Shown here in pieces: positions 1 to 5,839 of a stretch of 6,519 bases of DNA (position 1 is the stretch's first letter; each line of letters starts with the position of its first letter). The DNA comes from Hyphomicrobiales bacterium (lineage in GTDB: Bacteria; Pseudomonadota; Alphaproteobacteria; Rhizobiales; Xanthobacteraceae). Both the position numbers and the translations under genes were made by a program. The DNA is taken from NCBI GenBank assembly GCA_003133345.1, contig PKXB01000087.1, positions 400-6,918 of the forward strand, given 5' to 3'. The notes under the pieces were generated by a model, which was not told the origin of the DNA, searched no databases, and saw only the letters and a list, made by a program, of their open reading frames with translations.

Positions 1-225
1 GTAGGGCGAGGCCGCGGCATAGCTAGCAGGCGCCGCCGCGTAGCGCCCGCCGGCGCCGTATTGCAGCACGGAGGGCTGTTGCAGCGGCTGCTGCGCGTAA
101 GCCTGCGGCGCGCTTGCCCACGAATTGAACAGCCCGCGGCCGGCGACATCGTCCGGCTCATGCCGCATGCAGCCGGCGGCCGCGAGCGCGGCCACGACGG
201 TCAACAAAAATCGGGCTCCCCGCAT
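1..225 (-). CDS. Putative lipoprotein, N-terminal part (gene runs off the left edge)
   Basis: Reading the minus strand from the ATG at 225-223 gives 75 codons without a stop to the window edge. The N-terminus has a positively charged start (M-R-G-A-R), a hydrophobic stretch (FLLTVVAALAA) and a lipobox A-A-G-C with the acceptor cysteine at residue 19. This is a type II signal peptide, so the mature protein should be lipid-anchored, probably in the outer membrane. The mature part begins with a charged segment (RHEPDD) and then becomes rich in Ala, Gln, Pro and Tyr (about residues 39-75), like a flexible tether. The gene is divergent from a polysaccharide co-polymerase gene. A Wza-type export lipoprotein is one possibility from context, but no SLBB or export domain lies in the visible part, so the function is unassigned. 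No strong Shine-Dalgarno is seen. A TTG directly upstream is an alternative start, but the ATG gives the best signal peptide. Confidence 0.68.
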   Translation of the reverse strand, partial: MRGARFLLTVVAALAAAGCMRHEPDDVAGRGLFNSWASAPQAYAQQPLQQPSVLQYGAGGRYAAAPASYAAASPY

Positions 226-330
226 CAAACGAATCCGCGCCACGTCGTGGAAATTTACCGCAGATTAGGGGGCGGGATGGTTAACAAAACCTAACTTCTA
301 CGCGGCTGCCAGCGGAAATTAACGCGGAAG

Positions 331-346
331 CAACCATAATAGGTTG
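331..346. repeat. Short inverted repeat, possible operator
   Basis: The sequence CAACC-ATAATA-GGTTG is a perfect 5-base inverted repeat with a 6-base AT-only centre, 43 bases before the co-polymerase start codon. It surrounds the only -10-like hexamer (CATAAT), a position where a dimeric repressor would block initiation. A 5-base palindrome can easily arise by chance, so this is a candidate only. Confidence 0.3.
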
Positions 347-378
347 TGATCCTGATGCCACCACAGCGTCGTGCGTTT

Positions 379-388
379 GGAGTGAGGA
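379..388 (+). promoter_or_regulatory. Ribosome binding site of the co-polymerase gene
   Basis: The bases GGAGTGAGGA immediately precede the ATG at 389. GGAG lies 6 bases upstream of the start, which is good Shine-Dalgarno spacing and supports this start codon. Confidence 0.65.
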
Positions 389-2548
389 ATGCTGTTCCGT
401 AAGAAGTCGAAAACCACCGCCGTGCCCGCTCCCGCCGTGGTGCCGATCGACGTTAGTGGCGAGCCCGATTTGCGCGGGTTAGGCCGCGTTTTGTGGGCCA
501 AGAAGACCAAGATCCTCGGCATCACGCTGCTGGCGGTCGCCACCGCCTTCGCTGTCGTCAACGCCATGACCCCGCGTTACCGCTCCGAATCGCGGCTGCT
601 GCTGGAGACGCGCGAGAACGTGTTCCTGCGCGCCGAAGCCGACAAGAACGGCGGCGACCGCACCACCATCGATCCCGAAGCGGTGACCAGCCAGACCCAG
701 CTTGTGCTTTCGCGCGATCTGGCGCGCGAAGTGATCAAGAAAGAGAAGCTTGCCGATAATCCGGAATTCGATTCGGCGCTGGGCGGCCCGTCGGTGCTCA
801 AAGTTGTGCTCAGCCTGTTCGGCATTGTCCGCGATCCGGCCGCCATGACGAAAGAAGAGCGCACGCTGGAATCCTATTACGACCGGCTCAGTGTCTACGC
901 GGTGGAAAAATCCCGCGTGATTGTGGTCGACTTCCTCTCCGCCAATCCCGATCTTGCCGCCCGCGTCGCCAATACCATCGCCGAAACCTACCTTAAGATG
1001 CAGCAGACCTCGAAGCAGGACCAAACCCGCGCCGCCGGCGATTGGCTGGCCGGCGAAATTGCCAATCTGCGCACCAAGGTGGCGGACGCCGAAGCCAAGG
1101 TCGAGGCCTATCGCACCAAGTCCAATTTGTACGTCGGCTCCAACAACAGCTCACTGCCCAATCAGCAGCTGACCGAGATCAATTCGCAAATCTCGGCGGC
1201 GCGCGGGCAAAAGGCCGATCTGGAGGCGAGGGCGCGACAATTGCGCGAGCTCATTCGCTCGGGCAAGCCGATCGAATCCTCGGACATCGCCAATTCCGAA
1301 TCCATGCGCCGGCTGATCGAGCAGCGCAACGCGTTGCGCTCGCAGCTGGCCGAGCAGTCCACCACTTTGCTCGACCAGCACCCACGCATCAAGGAATTGA
1401 AGGCACAGATCGCCGAAGTCGAGCAGGAAATTCGCAGCGAGGGCGAGCGCCTCGCGGCCCAGCTCGACAATGACGCCAGGGTCGCCGGCGACCGGCTGGA
1501 GACGCTCACCGCCAGCCTCAACACGGTCAAGAAGCAAGCCTCGCAGACCAATGAGCAGGACGTGCAACTGCGCGCGCTCGAACGCGAGGCCAAGACCGAG
1601 CGCGATCTGCTCGAATCCTATCTCGCCAAATATCGCGAGGCGACCGCGCGCGACAACATCAATGCCGCGCCGCCGGAGGCGCGCATCATTTCGCGTGCCA
1701 GCCCGGCGATCAAGCCGGACTATCCGAAGAAACTGCCGACCGTGCTGATCGCGGCCTTTGCCGCCTTTGCATTGTCGGCAGGCTTCATCGTGACCGGCGC
1801 GCTGCTGGCATCGGCGCCGTCATCCTATGGTTACGCCTATGCGCCGGCGGGCTATGGCGCGCCGGCTTACGCTGCCCCGGCGATGGCCACGCCGGTGATG
1901 CTGCGCGTGGATTCGCCGCCCCTGATGCCGGCGGCTGCGCCTCCCGCCGCCATGGCGGCGATGCCTTTGGCGGTGAGCACGGTGGAGCAGATCGCGCAGA
2001 GTCTGCGCCAAGCGGGCGATGGTGGCCGCCGCGTCACCGTGGTCGGCGCCATGCGCAATGTCGGCACTACCTATGCCGCGATTTCACTCGCCCGCGCGCT
2101 GGCGAATGACGCCAATGTGGTGTTGGTCGATCTGGCCTTCGGCGCGCCCAACCTGTCGATCATTTCGACCGATCCCAAGGCGCCCGGCATCGCCGAACTC
2201 GTGCGCGGCACCGCCTCGTTCGGCGACATCATCACCCGCGACCAATATTCGCCCGTGCACCTGGTCGCGACCGGCAATGTTGGCAACGATGGGCCCGCGC
2301 TCGCCGCCTCGCCGATGTTGGCGACGGTGATCGAGGCCCTGGTGCGCAGTTACGATCACGTGGTGATCGACGTCGGTTCCACCGCCGATATCGCGGTCGA
2401 GCGGTTCGCGCCGCTGACCGCGCGCGCGGTGCTGGTGGCCGCCGATCCGGCCAGCCCGGCGACGCGGTCCGCACGCGAGCGCCTGATGATGGCGGGCTTC
2501 GCCGACGTGACGCTGCTGGCCGGTGCGCCGCAGGTGGTCGCGGCTTAA
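389..2548 (+). CDS. Wzz/GumC-type exopolysaccharide co-polymerase with degenerate BY-kinase-like C-terminal domain
   Basis: The 719-residue inner-membrane protein is predicted to control polysaccharide chain length and export. Seen in order: a basic cytoplasmic N-terminus; a first membrane helix at about residues 43-60; a periplasmic Wzz-like region; a long heptad-rich coiled coil at about 210-420; a proline-containing segment (SPAIKPDYPKKLP, 438-450) typical of the family just before membrane helix 2 (about 450-473); a Tyr/Ala/Pro-rich linker (478-525); and a P-loop-like domain (about 532-715). In family BY-kinases this last domain autophosphorylates. Here the Walker A region reads GAMRNVGTT (553-561), without the lysine of GKS/T. 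Walker A' keeps Asp581 but has Ala583 where a second Asp is expected. Walker B keeps Asp661 (VVIDVG). The C-terminus (PQVVAA) has no tyrosine cluster. Kinase activity is therefore doubtful. A deacetylase gene follows 117 bases downstream, which fits a polysaccharide locus. Confidence 0.88.
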   Translation: MLFRKKSKTTAVPAPAVVPIDVSGEPDLRGLGRVLWAKKTKILGITLLAVATAFAVVNAMTPRYRSESRLLLETRENVFLRAEADKNGGDRTTIDPEAVTSQTQLVLSRDLAREVIKKEKLADNPEFDSALGGPSVLKVVLSLFGIVRDPAAMTKEERTLESYYDRLSVYAVEKSRVIVVDFLSANPDLAARVANTIAETYLKMQQTSKQDQTRAAGDWLAGEIANLRTKVADAEAKVEAYRTKSNLYVGSNNSSLPNQQLTEINSQISAARGQKADLEARARQLRELIRSGKPIESSDIANSESMRRLIEQRNALRSQLAEQSTTLLDQHPRIKELKAQIAEVEQEIRSEGERLAAQLDNDARVAGDRLETLTASLNTVKKQASQTNEQDVQLRALEREAKTERDLLESYLAKYREATARDNINAAPPEARIISRASPAIKPDYPKKLPTVLIAAFAAFALSAGFIVTGALLASAPSSYGYAYAPAGYGAPAYAAPAMATPVMLRVDSPPLMPAAAPPAAMAAMPLAVSTVEQIAQSLRQAGDGGRRVTVVGAMRNVGTTYAAISLARALANDANVVLVDLAFGAPNLSIISTDPKAPGIAELVRGTASFGDIITRDQYSPVHLVATGNVGNDGPALAASPMLATVIEALVRSYDHVVIDVGSTADIAVERFAPLTARAVLVAADPASPATRSARERLMMAGFADVTLLAGAPQVVAA

Positions 2549-2551
2549 ATC

Positions 2552-2570
2552 CCGGGCCGTTCAGGCTCGG
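2552..2570 (+). terminator. Possible weak terminator hairpin after the co-polymerase gene
   Basis: CCGGGCC, a loop GTTCA, then GGCTCGG form a 7-base stem with one G-U pair, starting 4 bases after the stop codon. No run of T follows, so it is not a classical intrinsic terminator. It may be a 3' end stabiliser or a chance structure. Confidence 0.25.
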
Positions 2571-2586
2571 TGAGTTAGCCCTGGTC

Positions 2587-2652
2587 ACTGGTTCGCAAAC
2601 ATCTATCAATATAGGGCTGGAATAGTCGACCGATTAAGCCTTGGGAACCAGT
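2587..2652 (+). repeat. Inverted repeat upstream of the deacetylase gene
   Basis: ACTGGTTC at 2587-2594 is perfectly complementary to GAACCAGT at 2645-2652. After one G/G mismatch, three more pairs follow (CAA at 2596-2598 with TTG at 2641-2643), giving 11 pairs in 12 positions around a 42-base interior. The right arm ends 13 bases before the ATG at 2666. In RNA this would be a leader hairpin; in DNA it could be a split operator. The structure is seen directly, but its role is unknown. Confidence 0.4.
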
Positions 2653-2665
2653 AAGCTTGGCGGGC

Positions 2666-3718
2666 ATGAAGCAGACCATCATCCGGACCGGGCTGGAGAC
2701 GCTCTATTTCACCGGAATGCATCATTTCATGCGTCCGCTGGTGGGCGGCGTCGGCGCCATCCTGACGCTGCATCGCGTGCGCCCGCCGCGCCCGGACGCG
2801 TTCCAGCCCAACCACCTGCTGGAAGTCACGCCGCTGTTCCTGGAAGGGCTGCTGGCGCGGCTCGCGCGCGCGCGTATCGACGTGGTCTCGCTCGACGAGA
2901 TGCACGCCCGCTTCATCGCCGGCGATTTCAAGCGCCGCTTCGTCTGCATCACCTTCGACGACGGCTACAAGGATCTGATGCGCTGGGCCTATCCGCTGCT
3001 GAAAAAATACCAGATGCCGTTCGCGCTCTACGTCCCGACCAGCTTCCCCGACCGGCTCGGCGAATTGTGGTGGGTCGCGCTTGAAGCGGTGATTACGCAG
3101 AACAGCCGCATCGGCATGGTGATCAACGGCAAGGATCAATTCTTCGAGTGCGGCACGGTGAAGGAAAAGCGCGAGCTGTACTATGAGATCTATCGCTATC
3201 TGCGCAGCATGAAGACCGAAGATGAGCTGCGCTGGGTAGTGCGCGATCTGTGCGCCTGCTACCGCGTCGATATCGCCTCGTTTTGCCGCGATCTGTGCAT
3301 GGACTGGCAGGAGATCATCGATCTCGCCGCCGATCCGCTGGTCACCATCGGCGCCCACACCGTCAATCACAACATGCTCAAGAAGATGGCGGACGAGTCC
3401 GCCGTGCGCGCGGAAATGGAGATGAGCCGCGCGGTGCTGGAAGCCGCGCTCGGCAAGCGGCCGGAGCATCTGGCCTATCCGGTCGGCGATCCGACCTCGG
3501 CCGGCCCGCGCGAGTTCCGCATCGCGGCCGAGTTGGGTTTCAAGACCGCGGTGACCACGCGGCCGGGCGTGCTGTTCAAGGCGCACCGTGACCATTTGAC
3601 CGCGCTGCCACGCATTTCGGTCAACGGCGATTTCCAGCAGCAGCGCTATCTGAAGGTTTTGATGTCGGGCGCCGCCACCGCGATGTGGAACGGCTTCCGC
3701 CGCGTCAACGCGGCGTAA
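2666..3718 (+). CDS. Polysaccharide deacetylase family protein (NodB-like, CE4)
   Basis: The 350-residue protein is predicted to remove acetyl groups from an N- or O-acetylated polysaccharide by metal-dependent hydrolysis. NodB-fold motifs seen: TFDDG (Asp98 as catalytic base and Asp99 as metal ligand in the family), HTVNH (His231 and His235, the metal-binding H-x3-H motif), LAYPVG near residues 279-284, and a late GFKTAVTT strand near 301. About 130 residues separate the first two motifs, so there is a large insertion, including LWWVALEAVI and a Cys-containing segment, compared with compact NodB domains. No signal peptide is evident, so the protein may act in the cytoplasm or reach its substrate unusually. 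The chosen ATG gives MKQTIIR; an in-frame TTG at 2657 would add three residues. Shine-Dalgarno is weak. It probably works with the upstream co-polymerase on an exopolysaccharide. Confidence 0.87.
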   Translation: MKQTIIRTGLETLYFTGMHHFMRPLVGGVGAILTLHRVRPPRPDAFQPNHLLEVTPLFLEGLLARLARARIDVVSLDEMHARFIAGDFKRRFVCITFDDGYKDLMRWAYPLLKKYQMPFALYVPTSFPDRLGELWWVALEAVITQNSRIGMVINGKDQFFECGTVKEKRELYYEIYRYLRSMKTEDELRWVVRDLCACYRVDIASFCRDLCMDWQEIIDLAADPLVTIGAHTVNHNMLKKMADESAVRAEMEMSRAVLEAALGKRPEHLAYPVGDPTSAGPREFRIAAELGFKTAVTTRPGVLFKAHRDHLTALPRISVNGDFQQQRYLKVLMSGAATAMWNGFRRVNAA

Positions 3719-3934
3719 TTACACACGCGGAGCATCCGGCTTCGCCATCCAACTGATCAGCGGCATCGCCGGCAGCACCCAGCCGAGCCCGGCGACCACG
3801 TAATAGATTGCCGCCACGAAACCATTGATATCGGTGAGCACCGACTGCGCCAGCGCCATGGCGAGCAGGCCCCACACCGACACCAGCACGAGCAGGGCGA
3901 CGGTGCCGATCAGTTTGCGGATGCGGATGGGCAT
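3719..3934 (-). CDS. DUF2842 family small membrane protein
   Basis: The 71-residue protein starts MPIRIRKLIGT, has a first hydrophobic helix at about residues 8-30, a short polar turn (TDING), a second hydrophobic segment at about 38-62 containing YYVVAGLGWVLPAMPLI, and a short polar tail. This two-helix layout and the GLGWVLPAMPL signature match my recollection of the DUF2842 family of alphaproteobacteria, whose function is unknown. AGAG a few bases upstream of the ATG is a plausible ribosome binding site. Its stop codon touches the stop of the convergent deacetylase gene, and it is divergent from the heme A synthase gene with a 79-base gap. The shared control region may link it loosely to respiration, but that is inference. 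Confidence 0.85.
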   Translation of the reverse strand: MPIRIRKLIGTVALLVLVSVWGLLAMALAQSVLTDINGFVAAIYYVVAGLGWVLPAMPLISWMAKPDAPRV

Positions 3935-4013
3935 AGCAGCTCTTTGCTGGCGTCATTGCGATGCGACGTGCATGACTATATGGTCCGCGCGGTTTCCTGC
4001 AAACAAGCATTCC
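3935..4013. promoter_or_regulatory. Divergent control region between the DUF2842 gene and ctaA
   Basis: Only 79 bases separate the two divergent start codons, so both promoters must lie here or reach into the coding sequence. I see no clear -35/-10 pair and no strong Shine-Dalgarno before the ctaA start (AAACAAGCATTCC precedes the ATG). Confidence 0.35.
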
Positions 4014-5087
4014 ATGCACGATCAGCGTTCCGTTCCGGAGTTTCGCGTGCGCGCGGTGCGGCTGTGGCTGCTCGCGGCCGCGGCGATGATCTTGCTGACG
4101 CTGATCATCGGCGGCGCCACGCGGCTCACCGTATCCGGCCTCTCGATCGTGGAATGGAAGCCGGTCGAAGGCGTGCTGCCGCCGCTGAGCGCGGGTGCCT
4201 GGCAGAGCGAATTCGAGAAATACCAAGAGATCCCGCAATACCGCAAACTCAACCAGGGCATGAGCCTGGCGCAATTCAAGGTCATCTATTTGTGGGAATG
4301 GACGCACCGCCTGCTGGCGCGCGCGACCGGGGCCGTGTTCCTGCTGCCGTTCCTGTTTTTCCTGGCGCGCGGTTGGATTCCGCCGCCGCTGCGCCCGCGG
4401 CTATGGATCATCTTTGCCGGCGGCGCCGCACTCGGCGTGGTCGGCTGGTGGATGGTGTCGTCGGGCCTGTCCGGCACGCTCACCAAAGTGTCGCAATACC
4501 GGCTGGCGTTTCATATGACGCTGGCTTGCGCGATCTATGCGGCGGTGTTGTGGACCGCGCAGCAGATCGCACCGCAAACGCCGGGCGAGGCGCCGCTGCG
4601 GCTGCGGCTCGGCGCCTTGGCGATCGCATTGTTGGTGCTGGTGCAGATCTATCTTGGCGCGCTGGTGGCCGGGCTCGATGCCGGATTGAAATACAACACT
4701 TGGCCGACGATCGATGGCGAATACATGCCGTCGTTCGACCGGCTGCTGTTCATCACGCCGCTCTGGCGCAATCTGTTCGAGAACGATCTCACCGTGCAGT
4801 TCAACCACCGCATGCTCGCCGATGCGATCTGGTTCCTGGCGCTGGTGCATGGCTTCGACGCTTGGCGGGCGCGGCGCGCGGCGCGCGGCGCGATCATCCT
4901 GGCCGGGGCGATGACGCTGCAGGCCGCGCTTGGCATTGTCACGCTGCTTTATGAGGCGCCGCTCGCGCTGGCGCTCGCGCACCAGGTGGCGGCGATGCTG
5001 GTGTTCACTTTCGCAATCGTACATGCCGAACGGCTGTCGCATCGCGCAATCGTTCGGGTGCCGCAGGCAGCGGGGCAGACGGCATGA
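4014..5087 (+). CDS. ctaA: Heme A synthase (COX15/CtaA family)
   Basis: The protein oxidises the C8 methyl of heme O to a formyl group, making heme A for aa3-type cytochrome c oxidase, in the inner membrane. The 357 residues form about eight hydrophobic helices, in two four-helix halves. Family landmarks: GGATRLTVSGLSIVEWKP (33-50), EWTHR with His98, RLAFHM with His167, KYNTWPTIDG (226-235), FNHRM with His265, and LAHQ with His323. These four histidines match the conserved heme-ligand positions. The first periplasmic loop has no cysteine pair, unlike Bacillus CtaA, consistent with the alphaproteobacterial type. Start chosen at 4014 because it gives the usual length and a short polar N-terminus. 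An ATG at 3972 would add 14 residues, and starts further left would run into the divergent DUF2842 gene. The next gene overlaps its stop codon. Confidence 0.93.
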   Translation: MHDQRSVPEFRVRAVRLWLLAAAAMILLTLIIGGATRLTVSGLSIVEWKPVEGVLPPLSAGAWQSEFEKYQEIPQYRKLNQGMSLAQFKVIYLWEWTHRLLARATGAVFLLPFLFFLARGWIPPPLRPRLWIIFAGGAALGVVGWWMVSSGLSGTLTKVSQYRLAFHMTLACAIYAAVLWTAQQIAPQTPGEAPLRLRLGALAIALLVLVQIYLGALVAGLDAGLKYNTWPTIDGEYMPSFDRLLFITPLWRNLFENDLTVQFNHRMLADAIWFLALVHGFDAWRARRAARGAIILAGAMTLQAALGIVTLLYEAPLALALAHQVAAMLVFTFAIVHAERLSHRAIVRVPQAAGQTA

Positions 5088-5839
5088 TCGACATCAAGAG
5101 CCAGGCCGGCATCGCCGTGCTGACGCTCATGCACGGCAAGGCCAACGCGCTCGACATTGAACTGTGCGAGGCGCTGGCGGCGCGGTTCATGGAGCTGCGC
5201 GGCTCCGACGCCAAAGCCGTGGTGGTGACCGGGCAGGGCAAGATTTTCTCGGCCGGCGTCGATCTCAAGCGCCTGAGCGAAGGCGGCGCCGACTACATCC
5301 GCAAATTCCTGCCCGTCCTGCACAAACTCTACGACACGGTGTTTTACCATCCCAAGCCGGTGGTGGCCGCGATCAACGGCCACGCCATTGCCGGCGGCTG
5401 CGTGCTCGCCTGTTGCGCCGACCGCCGCATCATGGCGCGCGAGGGCGGGCGCATCGGCGTGACCGAATCGTTGGTGGGCGTGCCGTTTCCGGCGCTCGCG
5501 TTTGAGATCTTGCGCTTCGCGGTACCGCCGCGCCATCTGCCGGAGTTTACGCTGAGCGGCGCGACCTATGCGACCGACGTCGCCTTGCAGCGCGGCTGGA
5601 TCGATGAAATCGCGGAGCCGGGCGAGCTGATCGAGGATGCGATCGCGGTGGCGCAGGAACTGGCCTTGCTTTCGCCCGCCGCCTTCGCGCAGACCAAGAT
5701 GCAAATTCGGCAAGCCGTGGCCGAACGCATGGCGCAAAGCGGGAAGGCGACCGATAAGGCGGTCACCGCGATCTGGACCGCGCCGGAGACGCTGAACCAC
5801 ATCCGCGACTACGTCGCGCGCACGCTCAAGAAAAACTGA
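5084..5839 (+). CDS. Enoyl-CoA hydratase/isomerase (crotonase) family protein
   Basis: The 251-residue protein has the crotonase fold and should act on an acyl-CoA thioester. The two oxyanion-hole segments are visible: KIFSAGVDL (53-61) and NGHAIAGGC (98-106). Rat mitochondrial hydratase uses two glutamates. The first lies in GGGCEL, but here the motif is AGGCVL, with Val107 at that position. The second is kept as Glu128 in GVTESLVG, followed by VPFP. A single glutamate at this site is what delta3,delta2-enoyl-CoA isomerases use, so isomerase or another crotonase activity is more likely than hydration. The ATG overlaps the ctaA stop (ATGA, 5084-5087), so the two genes are probably co-transcribed and translationally coupled. 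Length is slightly shorter than the usual 255-265. The stop codon touches that of convergent metY. Confidence 0.87.
   Translation: MIDIKSQAGIAVLTLMHGKANALDIELCEALAARFMELRGSDAKAVVVTGQGKIFSAGVDLKRLSEGGADYIRKFLPVLHKLYDTVFYHPKPVVAAINGHAIAGGCVLACCADRRIMAREGGRIGVTESLVGVPFPALAFEILRFAVPPRHLPEFTLSGATYATDVALQRGWIDEIAEPGELIEDAIAVAQELALLSPAAFAQTKMQIRQAVAERMAQSGKATDKAVTAIWTAPETLNHIRDYVARTLKKN

Larger units (their letters stand above)
226..388. promoter_or_regulatory. Divergent intergenic control region
   Basis: These 163 bases separate two divergent genes and must hold both promoters. The region is visibly more AT-rich than the coding DNA, for example GGTTAACAAAACCTAAC at 279-295 and AAATTAAC at 317-324. 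A CATAAT at 335-340 resembles a -10 element for the rightward gene, but no convincing -35 element lies 16-18 bases upstream of it, so the promoter call is tentative. No open reading frame of interest is present. Confidence 0.45.

Noticed and set aside
45..56. 12-base GC-only match, inverted, between the lipoprotein gene and the co-polymerase linker (1841-1852)
   Set aside because: Both sites encode Ala/Pro/Gly-rich low-complexity protein in GC-rich DNA, so an exact 12-base match of this composition can arise from codon bias alone.
61..294. Plus-strand open frame of 77 codons at the left edge
   Set aside because: It is antisense to the lipoprotein reading frame, which has a proper signal peptide and lipobox. 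This frame is Arg-rich without features.
281..295. CtrA-like box (TTAA-spacer-TAAC)
   Set aside because: The spacing and second half-site do not match TTAA-N7-TTAA; it comes out as TTAA-N7-TAAC, so the match is only partial.
2606..3595. Minus-strand open frame of 329 codons opposite the deacetylase
   Set aside because: It lies fully antisense to a gene with clear NodB motifs. Its composition (rich in His, Arg, Ala, Gln) is typical of the shadow frame of GC-rich coding DNA, and no domain is recognisable.
3825..4013. Upstream extension of the heme A synthase reading frame
   Set aside because: It would overlap the divergent DUF2842 coding sequence and add a polar leader not seen in the family. 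It is probably open by chance.
3705..4307. Minus-strand open frame of 200 codons spanning the DUF2842 gene and the start of ctaA
   Set aside because: It uses a different frame from the DUF2842 protein, which has a convincing two-helix sequence. Its own translation has no membrane or domain pattern.
3944..4954. Plus-strand open frame of 336 codons overlapping ctaA
   Set aside because: It is an alternative frame of ctaA with Arg/Ala-rich low-complexity translation. The ctaA frame has all family motifs.
4401..5042. Minus-strand open frame of 213 codons opposite ctaA
   Set aside because: It has Arg/Gln/His-rich shadow composition and lies antisense to a conserved membrane protein.
4949..5800. 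Minus-strand open frame of 283 codons opposite the crotonase gene
   Set aside because: It is the antisense shadow of a clear crotonase, with arginine/histidine-rich composition and no recognisable family.
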